DNA of 64,000 nucleotides from CAWDJT01 sp963828705 (GCA_963828705.1 CAWHGA010000023.1:124001-188000); one strand, 5' to 3'. Shown: positions 25,534-35,376, numbered from the stretch's first letter. The notes: generated from the sequence alone by a model not told the origin. Numbers and translations: made by a program.

Positions 25534-27963
25534 ATGGGAATCGCAGCTGACGCACTGAAGAATTTCAAGGGACTTCATATGAAGAGGCTTCCCGAAGAGG
25601 AACCGCTCTCATCGGGGCACCGCGCTTGTCAGGGTTGCGGCGAAGTATTGGCTTTGCGGCAGGTCATGAAGGCGCTCGGCAACAACGTCATCGTCTGCAG
25701 CGCCACCGGATGTATGGAAATCATCACCTCGCCGTTTCCGCAGACCGCCTGGCGGGTGCCGTGGCTTCATGTGGCGTTCGAGAACACCTCGGCGGTGGTG
25801 AGCGGTGTGGAAGCGGCCTACAAGGCCTTGAACCGCAAGGGCAAGATCGACCAGAAAGATGTCGTGTTCCTGGCCTACGGTGGTGACGGCGCAACGGCCG
25901 ACATCGGCCTGCAGTCCCTGAGCGGCGCCCTGGAGCGCGGCCACAATTTCGTCTATGTCTGCCTCGACAACGAAGCCTACATGAACACCGGCATTCAGCG
26001 GTCCTCATCGACGCCCTATGGTGCCATGACCACCACTTCACCGCCGGGGAAAAAGTCCATCGGCCAGTCCACCTGGAAAAAGAACTTGCCGGCCATCGCC
26101 GTCGCCCATGGGATTCCTTACGTGGCTACGGCATCCCCGGCATTTCCGGTGGACCTGATGAACAAGATCAAGAAAGCGGCCAGTGTCCCAGGACCGGCCT
26201 ACGTTCACATCTATTCGCCGTGTCCCACCGGCTGGCGCCACGAAACCGACGGCGCCATCGAAGCAGCGCGGCTGGCGGTCTTGAGCAACGTGTTCCCGCT
26301 CTATGAAGTGATCGATGGCAAGTACTACCTGTCCAAGGTCAGCCACCGCGGGCTGGCGCCCTGTAAATCGGCCTGTCCGGCTGGGATCGATGTCTCCGGT
26401 TATGTCGGCCTGATTGCCGAAGGCCGTTATCGACGAAGCCCTTCAGCTCATCAAACAGAACAATCCGCTTCCGGCCATCTGCGGCCGGGTGTGCTACCAC
26501 CCCTGCGAAAATGTTTGCAGCCGCGGACAAACCGACGAAAGCATCGCCATCGACAATCTCAAGCGGTTTGTCGCCGAGCGCGATCTCTGACAGCCAGCAA
26601 ACCGGCTCTGCCCGAAAAGAAACCTGCCAATGGCAAGAAGGTGGCAGTGATCGGTGCGGGTCCGGCAGGACTCACCGCTGGCTACTATCTGGCCATCGAA
26701 GGCTACGCTGTGACCATCTTCGAAGCCATGCCGGAAGCGGGTGGGTGGTTGCGTTACGGGGTGCCGGAATACCGCCTCCCCCGTGATCTCCTCAAGGCCG
26801 AAATTGATACCATCAGCAAGCTTGGGTGTGGACATCCGCACTGGCGTTCGTCTGGGCCAGCATATCACCCTGGAAGGACTGCAGAAGATCGGCTACGATG
26901 CCATCTTTGTGGCGGTGGGCACGCAGCAGAGCATGAAAATGAATATCCCTGGCGAGGATCTGGGTTGCGTCTACGGTGGCGGCGATTTTCTGCGAGCCGT
27001 CAACGTCGGCGAAAAGGTTGGAGCTGGGGGCCAAGGTGGCGGTGATCGGCGGTGGCAATGTCGCCATGGATGCGGCCCGGACGGCGCTGCGCCTGGGTTC
27101 CAAGGAAGTCCACGTTGCTGTATCGCCGCAGTCGTGAGGAAATGCCCGCCAATGCCGAAGAAATCCACGAGGCCGAGGAAGAAGGCATCCAGTTCCATTT
27201 TCTGACCGCTCCAGTGGCAGCCATCGGCAATGGCAAAGTGAGTAGCCTGCGCTGTCTCCGCATGGAACTCGGCGAACCGGATGCCAGCGGACGCCGTCGG
27301 CCCGTCCCGGTCAGCCGGATCGGAATACGATCTGCCCATGGATACGGTGATTTCGGCCATTGGTTTGAGCGCCGACCTGGAATTCTTGAACAGGGAACCA
27401 GAAACATTGAAACCTGCTGTGAGCACATGGGGGACGCTGAACGCCGATCCTATCACCTATGCCACCTCGGTCCCGGGAGTGTTCACCGGTGGCGATGTGC
27501 TACCGGTGCAGCCACGGTGATTAAGGCCATCGCGGCCGGTAAGGAAGTGGCCATCTCCATCGATCGCTACCTGCGAGGCGTGGATATGGCCGAAGGCCGC
27601 ATGTCGCGAAACCGACACCTGCGATGCCCCGCCTGTCAGCCGTGACCAAAGCCAAACGCATGTCAGCTTCAGCACGTGCCGGCGGCAGAGCGCAAGACGA
27701 ATTTCGGCGAAGTCACCAAGGGTTTTACCGAGGAACAGGCCCTGGAAGAAGCCAGGCGCTGCCTGCGCTGCGGGGTGTGCGACGGTTGCTACCGCTGCGA
27801 TTCGGCCAAGGCCGGCGAAACCAAGACGGTGGCCGAGTACTTCAAGATGCAGCGCCGCTTCCGCCATCTGACCGAAACCGAGGTCGAAAAGATCCAGGAA
27901 CGGGTCAATCAGGACTACCTGGCGCTCCTGGAACGCTGCGGGGTGACCAAACCGGCGCAGTAA
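25534..27963 (+). CDS. porB: POR beta subunit with inserted GltD-type NAD(P)H flavoprotein module (multiple frame breaks)
   Basis: Corrected length is about 808 aa. Residues 1 to about 275 are a normal PorB core (ACQGCGE; GCMEI; the ThDP motif GGDGATADIG...LDNEAYMNTG), followed without a stop by an Fer4_20/GltD module: CKSACPAGIDVSGYV, CGRVCYHPCENVC, FAD motif GAGPAGLTAGYYL, NAD(P) motif IGGGNVAMDAARTAL, YRRSREEMPA, then CLRCGVCDGCYRC. The last 40 residues (VAEYFKMQRRFRHL onward) look like the C-terminal arm of ordinary PorB, so the flavoprotein appears inserted inside PorB. GltD-like proteins pass electrons between NAD(P)H and Fe-S clusters, so this may couple POR to NAD(P). Frame changes occur near 26431, 26588, 26827, 27020, 27114, 27316, 27495, 27604 and 27675 (six +1, three -1). 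The PorB core has none. If the breaks are real, the product would be truncated at about 300 meaningful residues. Confidence 0.8.
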
Positions 27964-28071
27964 CCGGATTGCTTCCAGCCGCATGGCGGTTGTAACCGAT
28001 CAATGCGGTCAACCTTTTCCTTGACAAGCGAGGGGGGCTCTGTTAATCAGCTTTCCTCGTTCACATACCAA

Positions 28072-28147
28072 TCCCCGGTAGCTCAATCGGCAGAGCGGGT
28101 GGCTGTTAACCACTAGGTTGATGGTTCGAGTCCGTCCCGGGGAGCCA
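28072..28147 (+). tRNA. tRNA-Asn(GTT)
   Basis: 76 nt with encoded CCA. Acceptor TCCCCGG pairs with CCGGGGA; D-arm AGCTCAATCGGCAGAGC; anticodon loop CTGTTAA (GTT); T-arm GGTTCGAGTCC. It stands alone about 110 nt after the por operon. Confidence 0.97.
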
Positions 28148-28155
28148 GAAACAGC

Positions 28156-28187
28156 AAGGGCTTAGGAGATAATCCTAAGCCCTTTTT
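28156..28187 (+). terminator. Strong Rho-independent terminator after tRNA-Asn
   Basis: A perfect 12-bp stem (28156-28167 with 73-84 of the same kilobase), 5-nt loop GATAA, then a run of five T (28183-28187). It starts 9 nt after the tRNA end. Confidence 0.95.
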
Positions 28188-29083
28188 CGTTGCGTGTCGC
28201 ACGGCATTCATCACTCGCACAGCCAAAGGGCCATGTCCGAACCGAAAAACAGCCAAGTTCCCCCCTGGCAAAGCAAGCTCAAACATCCCAACGATGATCA
28301 GGATCGAGTCGCTGTAGTCCGGCTGATGCCAAACCACGTCGAACCTTACAACTGGATTCCTAGACCTGGTTCCTGAATGCTTGGTCCCCGCCACTCCGGG
28401 TTGCTTGGACAATTGAATACGATGTCGTGGCACTAAAATCCGCCCGCCATGTCGTGGCACTCAACAGCATCCCTCTCTGTAACAACCGCACCACACCATA
28501 CCACTGCGCACACCATATCAACCCCATACCTTGGCAGTTCAGGTCCAATTTGCGGTTCTGGGAGACCGGCATTTCGTCAAATTGGTGGGGGCTAGCGGGC
28601 AGGGGCTAGCCGGTTCCCCGTGATCTTACTCATGGTCATTACCAGAGCTGCCACCCGACGGCAGGACGACTAACAGAGGGCATGGCTGCAGGCGGGGTAC
28701 TTCGGGTTGACTGTGTGGCGGTGGATCCGCCGGCGGTTTGGCAAGGTATGCAGATCATACTGCGTTGTGCACCACCCTGATCTCAAGTTCAGCATGATGG
28801 CAAGCAACTACAACTTCCTGTTGCGAGGATGGACGAAGATTCGTGGGCTTATGTGGGTACAGAATGGAGACACGTTGCTCAATAATGTTTTCTCTTTGGT
28901 AGATTAACTGATAAATAGCGAGCGTGATCCTTGCTCAAGGGATTGCCTGTGTTGGGTTTTGGGTTCGCTCGACGAAAACGATCCATCAACTGGTCTTCCA
29001 CCTCTGCTCTCTTCTCCTTTGCGGACCCTCGCCGGTTTCAATTCGTCGGGAACACTTCTTACAAGCACTCTGGGAGCGCCACA
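28188..29083. other. Gene-free interval with degenerate repeat copy A
   Basis: About 900 nt without a supported gene. A minus-strand open frame across the tRNA region ends in a tRNA-derived peptide and is spurious. The segment 28464-28573 aligns with 32639-32750 (see the repeat entries). The 150 nt before the hybrid kinase show no recognisable operator. Confidence 0.5.
28464..28573. repeat. Degenerate dispersed repeat, copy A
   Basis: About 110 nt similar to 32639-32750. Shared stretches include ACAACC..ACCACA, CATACC and TTTGCGGTTC versus TTTACGGTTC. Read on the minus strand, both copies encode a similar peptide (NRKL, spaced W..W, VVRL.Q.G), so both may be remnants of one coding or mobile sequence. 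Identity unknown. Confidence 0.45.
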
Positions 29084-31783
29084 ATGCTTATACCCCGGTG
29101 GTTTGGCGACCTTCGCATCCGCTACAAGCTATTTCTTATCTACTCCGCAGTTCTGCTGGTCACGGTGGGAGTCGGGACCCTGGTTCTGGATTCATACGTC
29201 CGTCAGTCCATCCGACAGGATGCCGAGTCGGATCTGACCAATTCGGCTGAACTGGTCATCAACATGGTGAAATCGGCGGCGGCCGTGTCCGTCAAGAACC
29301 ACTTGCGTGCCACCGCGGAAAACAACCGGGAGATTGTCCGCTACTATTACCAGCAGTCTGTCTCGGGCCGCTTTAGCGAAGAGGAAGCAAAGGCGGCTGT
29401 CGGTGCGGTGCTTCTCAGTCAACGTGTCGGGAAGACGGGGTACCTCTTTGTCTGGGATATTCGAAACGCTCCCGAATCCATCCCACTCGCCGTGCACCCC
29501 AAGATCCAGGGACAGGACGTCGCGGGTGTCGACTTCGTTCAGGAAGGGGCGAGGCTCAAGAATGGCTACATGGAGTATCGTTGGCGGAACCCCGGTGAGG
29601 AAGCCGAACGGGAAAAGGCAATGTATCTGACCTATTTTGAGCCGTGGCAATGGGTCATCGCCGCTTCATCCTACAAGGAAGAATTCCTGGAGTTGGTCAA
29701 CGTGGGCGACTTTCGCGACAACATCCTCTCGATCCGCGTGGGCCGCACTGGCTACTTCTTTGTCATCGACAGCTCGGGGAATATCGTCATCCATCCTGCC
29801 TTAGAGGGGAACTATTTTGATGCCACTGACAGCCACGGGCGGTTGTTCATCCAAAAGATCTGTTCAATGAAGCGAGGCCAACTGACCTATTCCTGGAAGA
29901 ACCCCGGCGAGGCGAGCTACCGCCAGAAGCTTGCGAGCTTCGGCTACATCCCCGAATACGACTGGATCGTTGCTTCTTCCGGATACGAGGAAGAATTTGA
30001 AGCTCCCTTGCAAGGAATCAGGAGCATCGCACTGCTTACCACCGGAATCTCAGTGCTTCTCATCCTTGCCATTTCATTCGCGGTTGGATTTGTCATCAAC
30101 CGCCCCATGCAGGAGTTGGTCGGTGCATTCGAACAAGATGCGAAAGACCTGGCCATTCGGCTGCCAGTCAAATCTTTGGACGAGATCGGCCGATTGACAC
30201 TGCATTTCAACAGTTTCATGGACCGGCTCGAACGCGAGTCCACCGAGCGAAGTGCCGCAGAGCATGCCTTGCGGGAGAGCCAGGAGAGGTTCCAGGAGTT
30301 GGCCGAATTGCTGCCCGAAACGGTTTTTGAGATGGATACCAGCGGCATGATTACTTTTGTTAATCGGAATGCCTTTGGTCATTTCGGTTTTTCCCAGGAG
30401 GACTTTGATCAGGGCCTGAATGGTTTCGAGATGATATCCCCCGAAGATCGTCCCAGAGCCTTGGAGAACGCCAGGAGAGTCCTGGACGGGGAGAAGCTTG
30501 GGCTGAATGAATACATCGCGTTACGAAAAGACGGGAACACCTTCCCCGTCATTATGCACTCCACCGCAAAATACCGTGACGGAAAGCCTGTCGGAATCAG
30601 AGGCATCGTGATCGATATCACCGAGACCAAGAAGCTTGAAGCCCAACTCCGCCAGGCCCATAAGATGGAAGCTGTTGGCACGCTGGCTGGCGGTATCGCC
30701 CATGATTTCAACAACCTCCTCCAGGCCGTCCAGGGCTATGCGGAATTATTGCTCATGCCAAAGGGGGAAGGGGAACCAGGATACCGAGAGCTCCAGGAGA
30801 TCAGCCGGGCCGCCAAACGAGGTGGTGAACTCACCCGCCAGCTTCTCACGTTCAGCCGAAAGGTGGAATCAAAGCTCCAGCCCGCTGACCTCAACCGGAT
30901 CGTGGAGGATGTGAGGTTGTTACTGGAACGAACCATCCCCAAGATGATCCTGATCGAACTGCATCTCACCGGCAACCTTCACCATGTCAATGCCGATGCC
31001 TCGCAGGTTGAACAGATCCTGATGAATCTTGCGGTGAACGCACGGGATGCAATGCCCGATGGTGGCACGCTCAGGATTGAAACGAAGAATGTCTTTCTGG
31101 GTGAAGATGATCGCCGCAGCCAACCCGAGTTGACTCCAGGGGAATATGTTCTCCTTGCAGTTGCTGACACGGGGCAAGGCATGGACAAATCCACCCTGGA
31201 AAATATCTTCGATCCCTTCTTCACCACCAAGGAAGTCGGCAAAGGCACCGGTTTGGGCCTTGCCATGGTTTACGGTATTGTCAAAAGCCACCATGGACAC
31301 ATCACATGCGTTAGCAAGCCGGGTGAGGGAACCGCATTTGAGATTTACCTCCCCGCTGTGGAGCATGCCGAAAGAGCCACAACCATTGTCACTGGAACAG
31401 AGCTGTTACCCGGTGGCCATGAAACCGTTCTTCTCGTGGACGACGATGAATCCCTGCGTGACCTTGGCGAACAGATTCTAGAAGCGTATGGGTACACCGT
31501 GCTGTCCGCCCCCGATGGTGAAAGCGCCCTGCAAGTCTACCAGGAGTGCAGAGACCGGATTGATCTGGTGGTTCTCGACCTGATGATGCCTGGAATGGGA
31601 GGGGCGCTATGTCTTCAAAAGCTTCTTGAGATCAATCCCGCGGCCAAGGTTGTCCTAGTCAGCGGTTATTCTTTCAACGGGGAGACAGAGAAAGCTACGG
31701 AGAGCGGGGCCAAAGCCTTCATCCAGAAGCCCTATGATGTTCAACAGATGCTCCAGGTGGTTCGGGAGGTGATCGACGAATGA
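29084..31783 (+). CDS. Membrane hybrid histidine kinase: double Cache, HAMP, PAS, HisKA, HATPase, REC
   Basis: An 899-aa sensor. TM1 lies at about residues 12-32 (YKLFLIYSAVLLVTVGVGTL). The periplasmic part has two Cache-type repeats, each with G(K/R)TGY(L/F)FV and a following HP motif. TM2 (TTGISVLLILAISFAVGFVI) leads to HAMP and a PAS domain from FQELAELLPETVFEMD. HisKA has GGIAHDFNNLLQ with the phospho-His; HATPase has N-box NLAVNARDAMPDGG and GTGLGLAMVYG; the C-terminal receiver has DDDE and Asp in VLDLMMPGMGG. The ATG at 29084 has GGGAG 7 nt upstream and puts TM1 at the N-terminus. Cache sensors usually bind small organic acids or amino acids. No separate output regulator is adjacent, so phosphotransfer to a distant partner is likely. 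Confidence 0.92.
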   Translation: MLIPRWFGDLRIRYKLFLIYSAVLLVTVGVGTLVLDSYVRQSIRQDAESDLTNSAELVINMVKSAAAVSVKNHLRATAENNREIVRYYYQQSVSGRFSEEEAKAAVGAVLLSQRVGKTGYLFVWDIRNAPESIPLAVHPKIQGQDVAGVDFVQEGARLKNGYMEYRWRNPGEEAEREKAMYLTYFEPWQWVIAASSYKEEFLELVNVGDFRDNILSIRVGRTGYFFVIDSSGNIVIHPALEGNYFDATDSHGRLFIQKICSMKRGQLTYSWKNPGEASYRQKLASFGYIPEYDWIVASSGYEEEFEAPLQGIRSIALLTTGISVLLILAISFAVGFVINRPMQELVGAFEQDAKDLAIRLPVKSLDEIGRLTLHFNSFMDRLERESTERSAAEHALRESQERFQELAELLPETVFEMDTSGMITFVNRNAFGHFGFSQEDFDQGLNGFEMISPEDRPRALENARRVLDGEKLGLNEYIALRKDGNTFPVIMHSTAKYRDGKPVGIRGIVIDITETKKLEAQLRQAHKMEAVGTLAGGIAHDFNNLLQAVQGYAELLLMPKGEGEPGYRELQEISRAAKRGGELTRQLLTFSRKVESKLQPADLNRIVEDVRLLLERTIPKMILIELHLTGNLHHVNADASQVEQILMNLAVNARDAMPDGGTLRIETKNVFLGEDDRRSQPELTPGEYVLLAVADTGQGMDKSTLENIFDPFFTTKEVGKGTGLGLAMVYGIVKSHHGHITCVSKPGEGTAFEIYLPAVEHAERATTIVTGTELLPGGHETVLLVDDDESLRDLGEQILEAYGYTVLSAPDGESALQVYQECRDRIDLVVLDLMMPGMGGALCLQKLLEINPAAKVVLVSGYSFNGETEKATESGAKAFIQKPYDVQQMLQVVREVIDE

Positions 31784-31916
31784 GCGGCAACGGAGAACAG
31801 CCCCAAGGCCTGGTTTCTTCCACACAGCTCTCCTATATGGCGTTCCCCACTTCGCGGACTGGGGGACAACATATCCGAATCTTAATCGTTATGCCGGAAG
31901 GAGATTGGGTGACGAC

Positions 31917-32498
31917 ATGAAAACGATTCTCCTCGTAGTTATGAGCACCAGCTTCGTCGTTCTTCTGACGGGCTGTGTCACGGTCTCGCAGGTCAAATTC
32001 TCGTTTGATTTCGATACAGGAGCGGTCAGACGGGAGTACTACGATCTCACTTCACGACGAGGAGCTGATGAGAAGGACTATAGCGTGACGAGCGACTGGG
32101 CCACGCTGAAAGAGATGATCGCAGAGCAGAAACCGGAATTCGATCCCGAGGTCGTTGAGGACACTTCCAAGGACCTGTTCGAAGAGAACAATGTGCTGTG
32201 TGCCCGCAAAATCCAGAAGGTCAAGTGTCCCAAGTGCTTCCCATCCAAAGCGGCGATTCTGTCGTATGTACATGATAAGGACTGGCGTTTTGAGCTAATC
32301 AATGAGGAAATTATCCTCTGCTTGCCGAGCGGCAAGAAAATCGTCTCCACCAACGGCCAGAAGGTGATAACGCCGAAGAACTCGTTGATCTTCTGGCCGC
32401 AGGAGACCAGCAACTTTGAATACGTCGTAACTGAGCAGTGGTCGGAAGGAACCTCCCTCCTGCCCTACTACTTGAAAGAAAAGAATGCCCAGAATTAG
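31917..32498 (+). CDS. Putative lipoprotein of unknown function
   Basis: A 193-aa protein with a lipoprotein signal peptide: positively charged start, hydrophobic stretch, and lipobox LLTGC at about residues 15-19. The mature part is charged and has a CPKCF-containing segment near the middle; no known domain is recognised. An AGGAG lies 13 nt before the ATG, rather far, and a TTG four codons upstream is an alternative. It follows the hybrid kinase by 133 nt on the same strand. Confidence 0.7.
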   Translation: MKTILLVVMSTSFVVLLTGCVTVSQVKFSFDFDTGAVRREYYDLTSRRGADEKDYSVTSDWATLKEMIAEQKPEFDPEVVEDTSKDLFEENNVLCARKIQKVKCPKCFPSKAAILSYVHDKDWRFELINEEIILCLPSGKKIVSTNGQKVITPKNSLIFWPQETSNFEYVVTEQWSEGTSLLPYYLKEKNAQN

Positions 32499-32638
32499 AG
32501 CGGCATAACCAATAAGGATTGAGACTGCCCCGGTTTTGGGTCGTTTCAATCCATTGTTCAAGAAGCCCGGAGCCCATGGGATTCTGGTCTATATGGGTAA
32601 AGGTCCGACGGGGGTTGGTGTGGAAGGCAACGGGTTGC

Positions 32639-32750
32639 ACAGCTGAATTCCTCCCTGGGACAACCTTACCACATGATGCCATCGTTCATACCATACCGAA
32701 CCCTTCACCTCAGAACTCATGCTCAGTTTACGGTTCCACGAGAGGCACTT
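32639..32750. repeat. Degenerate dispersed repeat, copy B
   Basis: Partner of 28464-28573, about 4.1 kb away, in the same orientation. The pair brackets the hybrid kinase and the lipoprotein gene. Confidence 0.45.
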
Positions 32751-32825
32751 CTGCCCAATATGACTGGGTTTGGAGGCACCCGCGGATTTTGGAGGCAGTG
32801 ACTCCACAATCCGTTCCCGGTTTGG

Positions 32826-32969
32826 AGCGACCTGGCACGGATCAGCGCCCTGGAGTCGCTGCCACGGCTTCTTCAGCTTGCCGCTGGGCAGACCGCGCGG
32901 CTGGTCAATGTGGCGGAAATGGCCACCGCGTTCCAGTTGAGCCGGCCGACCATCCGCGCGCTACGTGAC
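32826..32969 (+). pseudogene. Fragment of an AAA/DUF4143-type ATPase
   Basis: Forty-eight codons read SDLARISALESLPRLLQLA followed by LVNVAEMATAFQLSRPTIR, the start of the DUF4143 domain found at the C-terminus of mobile AAA ATPases. There is no ATPase domain upstream and no start codon, and the sequence stops matching after about 32969. Remnant only. Confidence 0.6.
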
Positions 32970-33165
32970 GCTGGCCGACGCTGTCTTCGTACCGTATGCG
33001 GCCCCAGCGGGCAAGACGTGGGCCACCGTGTGCAAAGCACTTGAGCGCAGCCAAAAGGTATTCGCTCTTGACGATGAGGCCAACACCGATCTTTTTGCAT
33101 CCGGAGTCAGAGCGTGCCGAAGCAACGATCTCGATGAGATCCTTTCTCTCATTGTGAAGAGCTGA
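32965..33165 (+). pseudogene. Fragment resembling a DprA/SLOG-type C-terminus
   Basis: A 60-codon frame reads ADAVFVPYAAPAGKTWATV, then KVFALDDEANTDLF. The pattern (F(L/V)PYAAPxGKT...LDxxAN) resembles the nucleotide-binding fold of DprA-like proteins. It begins within four bases of where the DUF4143 fragment ends, as if two broken genes were joined. Tentative. Confidence 0.35.
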
Positions 33166-33417
33166 TGGGAAGTACTGGAAGGCTCCAAGCGCGCCGGGGG
33201 ACAGCACCTTGATGTGCCTCAAGCGGCCAAGCACTATTTCGGATTCAGCCACCTCCTTTCCAAGAGTCACGAGCAGGGATGCAAGCCGGTCAGTGTGAGT
33301 CCTCTTTGATATTCTGAAGAGCCGGAGAACGCGACTGAACTGCCCGTTTCGCCGTCAGCGCATCAAAGAAGTCGTCGAACTTGCAGATGGGGTGCAATCA
33401 TCGAGGGTTTTTTTCAG

Positions 33418-33678
33418 ATCGATGTCCACGCGATGCCGGTCTTGAAGGAGCTTGCCGCCTATCTTGTCATTGAACGCCTTTACAAGGAGATGGCCCTTCT
33501 TCCGGATAGCCCGGTCAAAGAAGGCCGCCGGACGATACGCACCATCCTGGTGATCGATGAGGCTCACAACTATCTGAGCCAGAAAAACATTTTCCTGCAA
33601 CGGATCATCCGCGAGGGACGATCCAAAGGCATCGTGGTTTTTTTCGCCAGCCAATCTCCCAATGGACTTGACTCAGGG
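33418..33678 (+). pseudogene. Fragment of a HerA/DUF87-like ATP-binding protein
   Basis: The last part of an ATPase: IDVHAMPVLKELAAYLVIE, then Walker B ILVIDEAHNYLS, and IREGRSKGIVVFFASQSP. The Walker A half is absent, and the frame runs on into the exporter gene. The coding frame reaches back to at least 33418; nothing upstream supports a start. Confidence 0.65.
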
Positions 33679-33714
33679 ATCCACTTCACCCATTTATCCC
33701 CCAAGGAAATCATT

Positions 33715-35002
33715 ATGAAAACCCGAGTTGACACCTTGGTTTCACCGACCGATCGCGCAGGAAACACGGTCTTCAGGCTGCTGGGGGCAATCAGCTTTTC
33801 ACACTTTCTAAACGATATGCTCCAGTCCCTGATCCTGGCCATTTATCCCCTGTTGAAAAATACGTTTTTTCTCAGCTTCACGCAGATCGGTTTGATCACG
33901 TTGACCTATCAGGTCACCGCCTCCCTTTTGCAACCGATAGTCGGGTTTTACACGGACCACTACCCGAAACCCTATTCACTGTCCATCGGTATGGGTTGTA
34001 CCTTGACCGGATTGATGATCCTGGCATTAGCGCCAAATTACGGCATGGTGCTTATTGCTGCCGCCCTGGTTGGCACGGGCTCATCGATTTTCCATCCAGA
34101 ATCTTCACGAGTTGCGCGAATGGCCTCTGGTGGCCGATATGGCCTGGCGCAATCGATCTTCCAGGTTGGCGGCAATGCCGGCACTGCGACTGGGCCACTG
34201 CTGGCGGCCTGGATAATCATTCCTCGGGGCCGCACCAGTCTGGCCTGGTTTTCTGTGGCCGCCCTGCTTGCCACTGTTGTTTTGTGGCAGGTGGGTGGCT
34301 GGTATAAGCACCAGCTATCACAGAGGAAAGAGCTAACCAAGTCGCACGAATTGCCGCAGGGGGCACTCCCTGTGGCGTACCGTGGCCGGGGCAATGCTGG
34401 TCATGCTGATCCTGATTTTCTCGAAATTCTTTTATCTGGCAAGCCTTCACAGCTACTACATCTTCTACTTGATGAGTAAATTCCATCTTTCGGTGCAATC
34501 CGCACAGATTCACCTTTTCGTCTTTTTGTTTGCCGTAGCCGTGGGAACCGTTCTGGGCGGGCCGATTGGCGATCGCATCGGCCGCAAACGCGTGATCTGG
34601 GTATCTATTCTGGGGGTTGCGCCGTTCACGTTGATACTGCCCTACGCAAACCTGACCTGGACCGGACCTCTGACATTCCTTATCGGCCTTATACTCGCAT
34701 CGGCTTTTTCAGCGATTTTGGTTTTCGCGCAGGAACTCATACCAGGCAAGGTCGGGATGGTGTCCGGCCTGTTTTTTGGGCTCGCTTTCGGCATGGCGGG
34801 CATTGGTGCCGCGGTACTGGGCAAGCTGGCCGATTCGCATGGCATTGAATACGTTTATCGACTGTGTTCATTCTTGCCGTTGCTGGGCATTTTTACGGCT
34901 TTTTTGCCTGACATTCGAAAACCATCTCATGAGCAGTCAGATAGACCTTCAAAGCCTCGTTGTAATACTACGACGGATCACCCAGACAATGCTCCCGCAT
35001 AA
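33715..35002 (+). CDS. MFS exporter, fosmidomycin-resistance (Fsr) type, one frame break
   Basis: A 12-segment inner-membrane exporter of about 428 aa after correction. The first half has SFSHFLNDMLQSLILAIYP and GTGSSIFHPESSRVAR, the signature of Fsr proteins; the second half has GGPIGDRIGRKRVIWVSI. The ATG at 33715 has AAGGAAA 7 nt upstream; the frame upstream is the HerA fragment. A run of five G near 34365 carries one extra base, after which the second half continues in the next frame (from about SLWRTVAGAMLVML). Fsr-like carriers export fosmidomycin or other small molecules; the natural substrate is unknown. Confidence 0.85.
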
Positions 35003-35376
35003 ATCATCTCGAAATAGCCTTCAATAACGATTCCGTCCGGGGGAAAAGTGCTCCGGCGTTGACAAGCCAATCATAAACCTGCGATGGATCTGATTATTCA
35101 GCTGGAGTATGATGATGAGGGTTGTTTCACCCATGCGACCGAGGTCAAATAGTCTTTGCCGAAAGCGGTGGATGAGGGCCGATCGATTCCGGAAAGCCTT
35201 GCCGCTAAGGCTGCAAAAGAGGTGGCACCATGTGCTACTCAACGCCTGTCCCAATGATTAGAAAAGTGTTCAGTGGATTGATGCCGTGAGGTCTATGCTG
35301 TGACGGCGTCCGGCAGTTTTCCAGGCAGGCACCTGCGCGTTCTCGCAGAGCCTTTGATAGCAGAAAGGAGATGACC
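35003..35376. other. Gene-free interval
   Basis: About 370 nt. A 22-codon frame from 35083 (MDLIIQLEYDDEGCFTHATE) recalls the start of HicB-like antitoxins but stops at once; it may be a remnant. Nothing else is recognised. Confidence 0.4.

Larger units (their letters stand above)
32499..33417. other. Gene graveyard between lipoprotein and exporter
   Basis: About 920 nt with no intact gene. It holds degenerate repeat copy B (32639-32750), a DUF4143 fragment and a DprA-like fragment (listed separately), then about 250 nt where nothing is recognisable. Fragments of unrelated families on the same strand point to deletions or recombination in an accessory region. Confidence 0.6.

Noticed and set aside
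28113..28460. 115-codon minus-strand frame ending in RDGLEPST
   Set aside because: Its C-terminus is the antisense of tRNA-Asn, a classic false prediction; it also crosses the terminator.
32078..32413. Minus-strand frame opposite the lipoprotein gene
   Set aside because: The plus-strand product has a proper lipobox and signal peptide; the antisense product has none.
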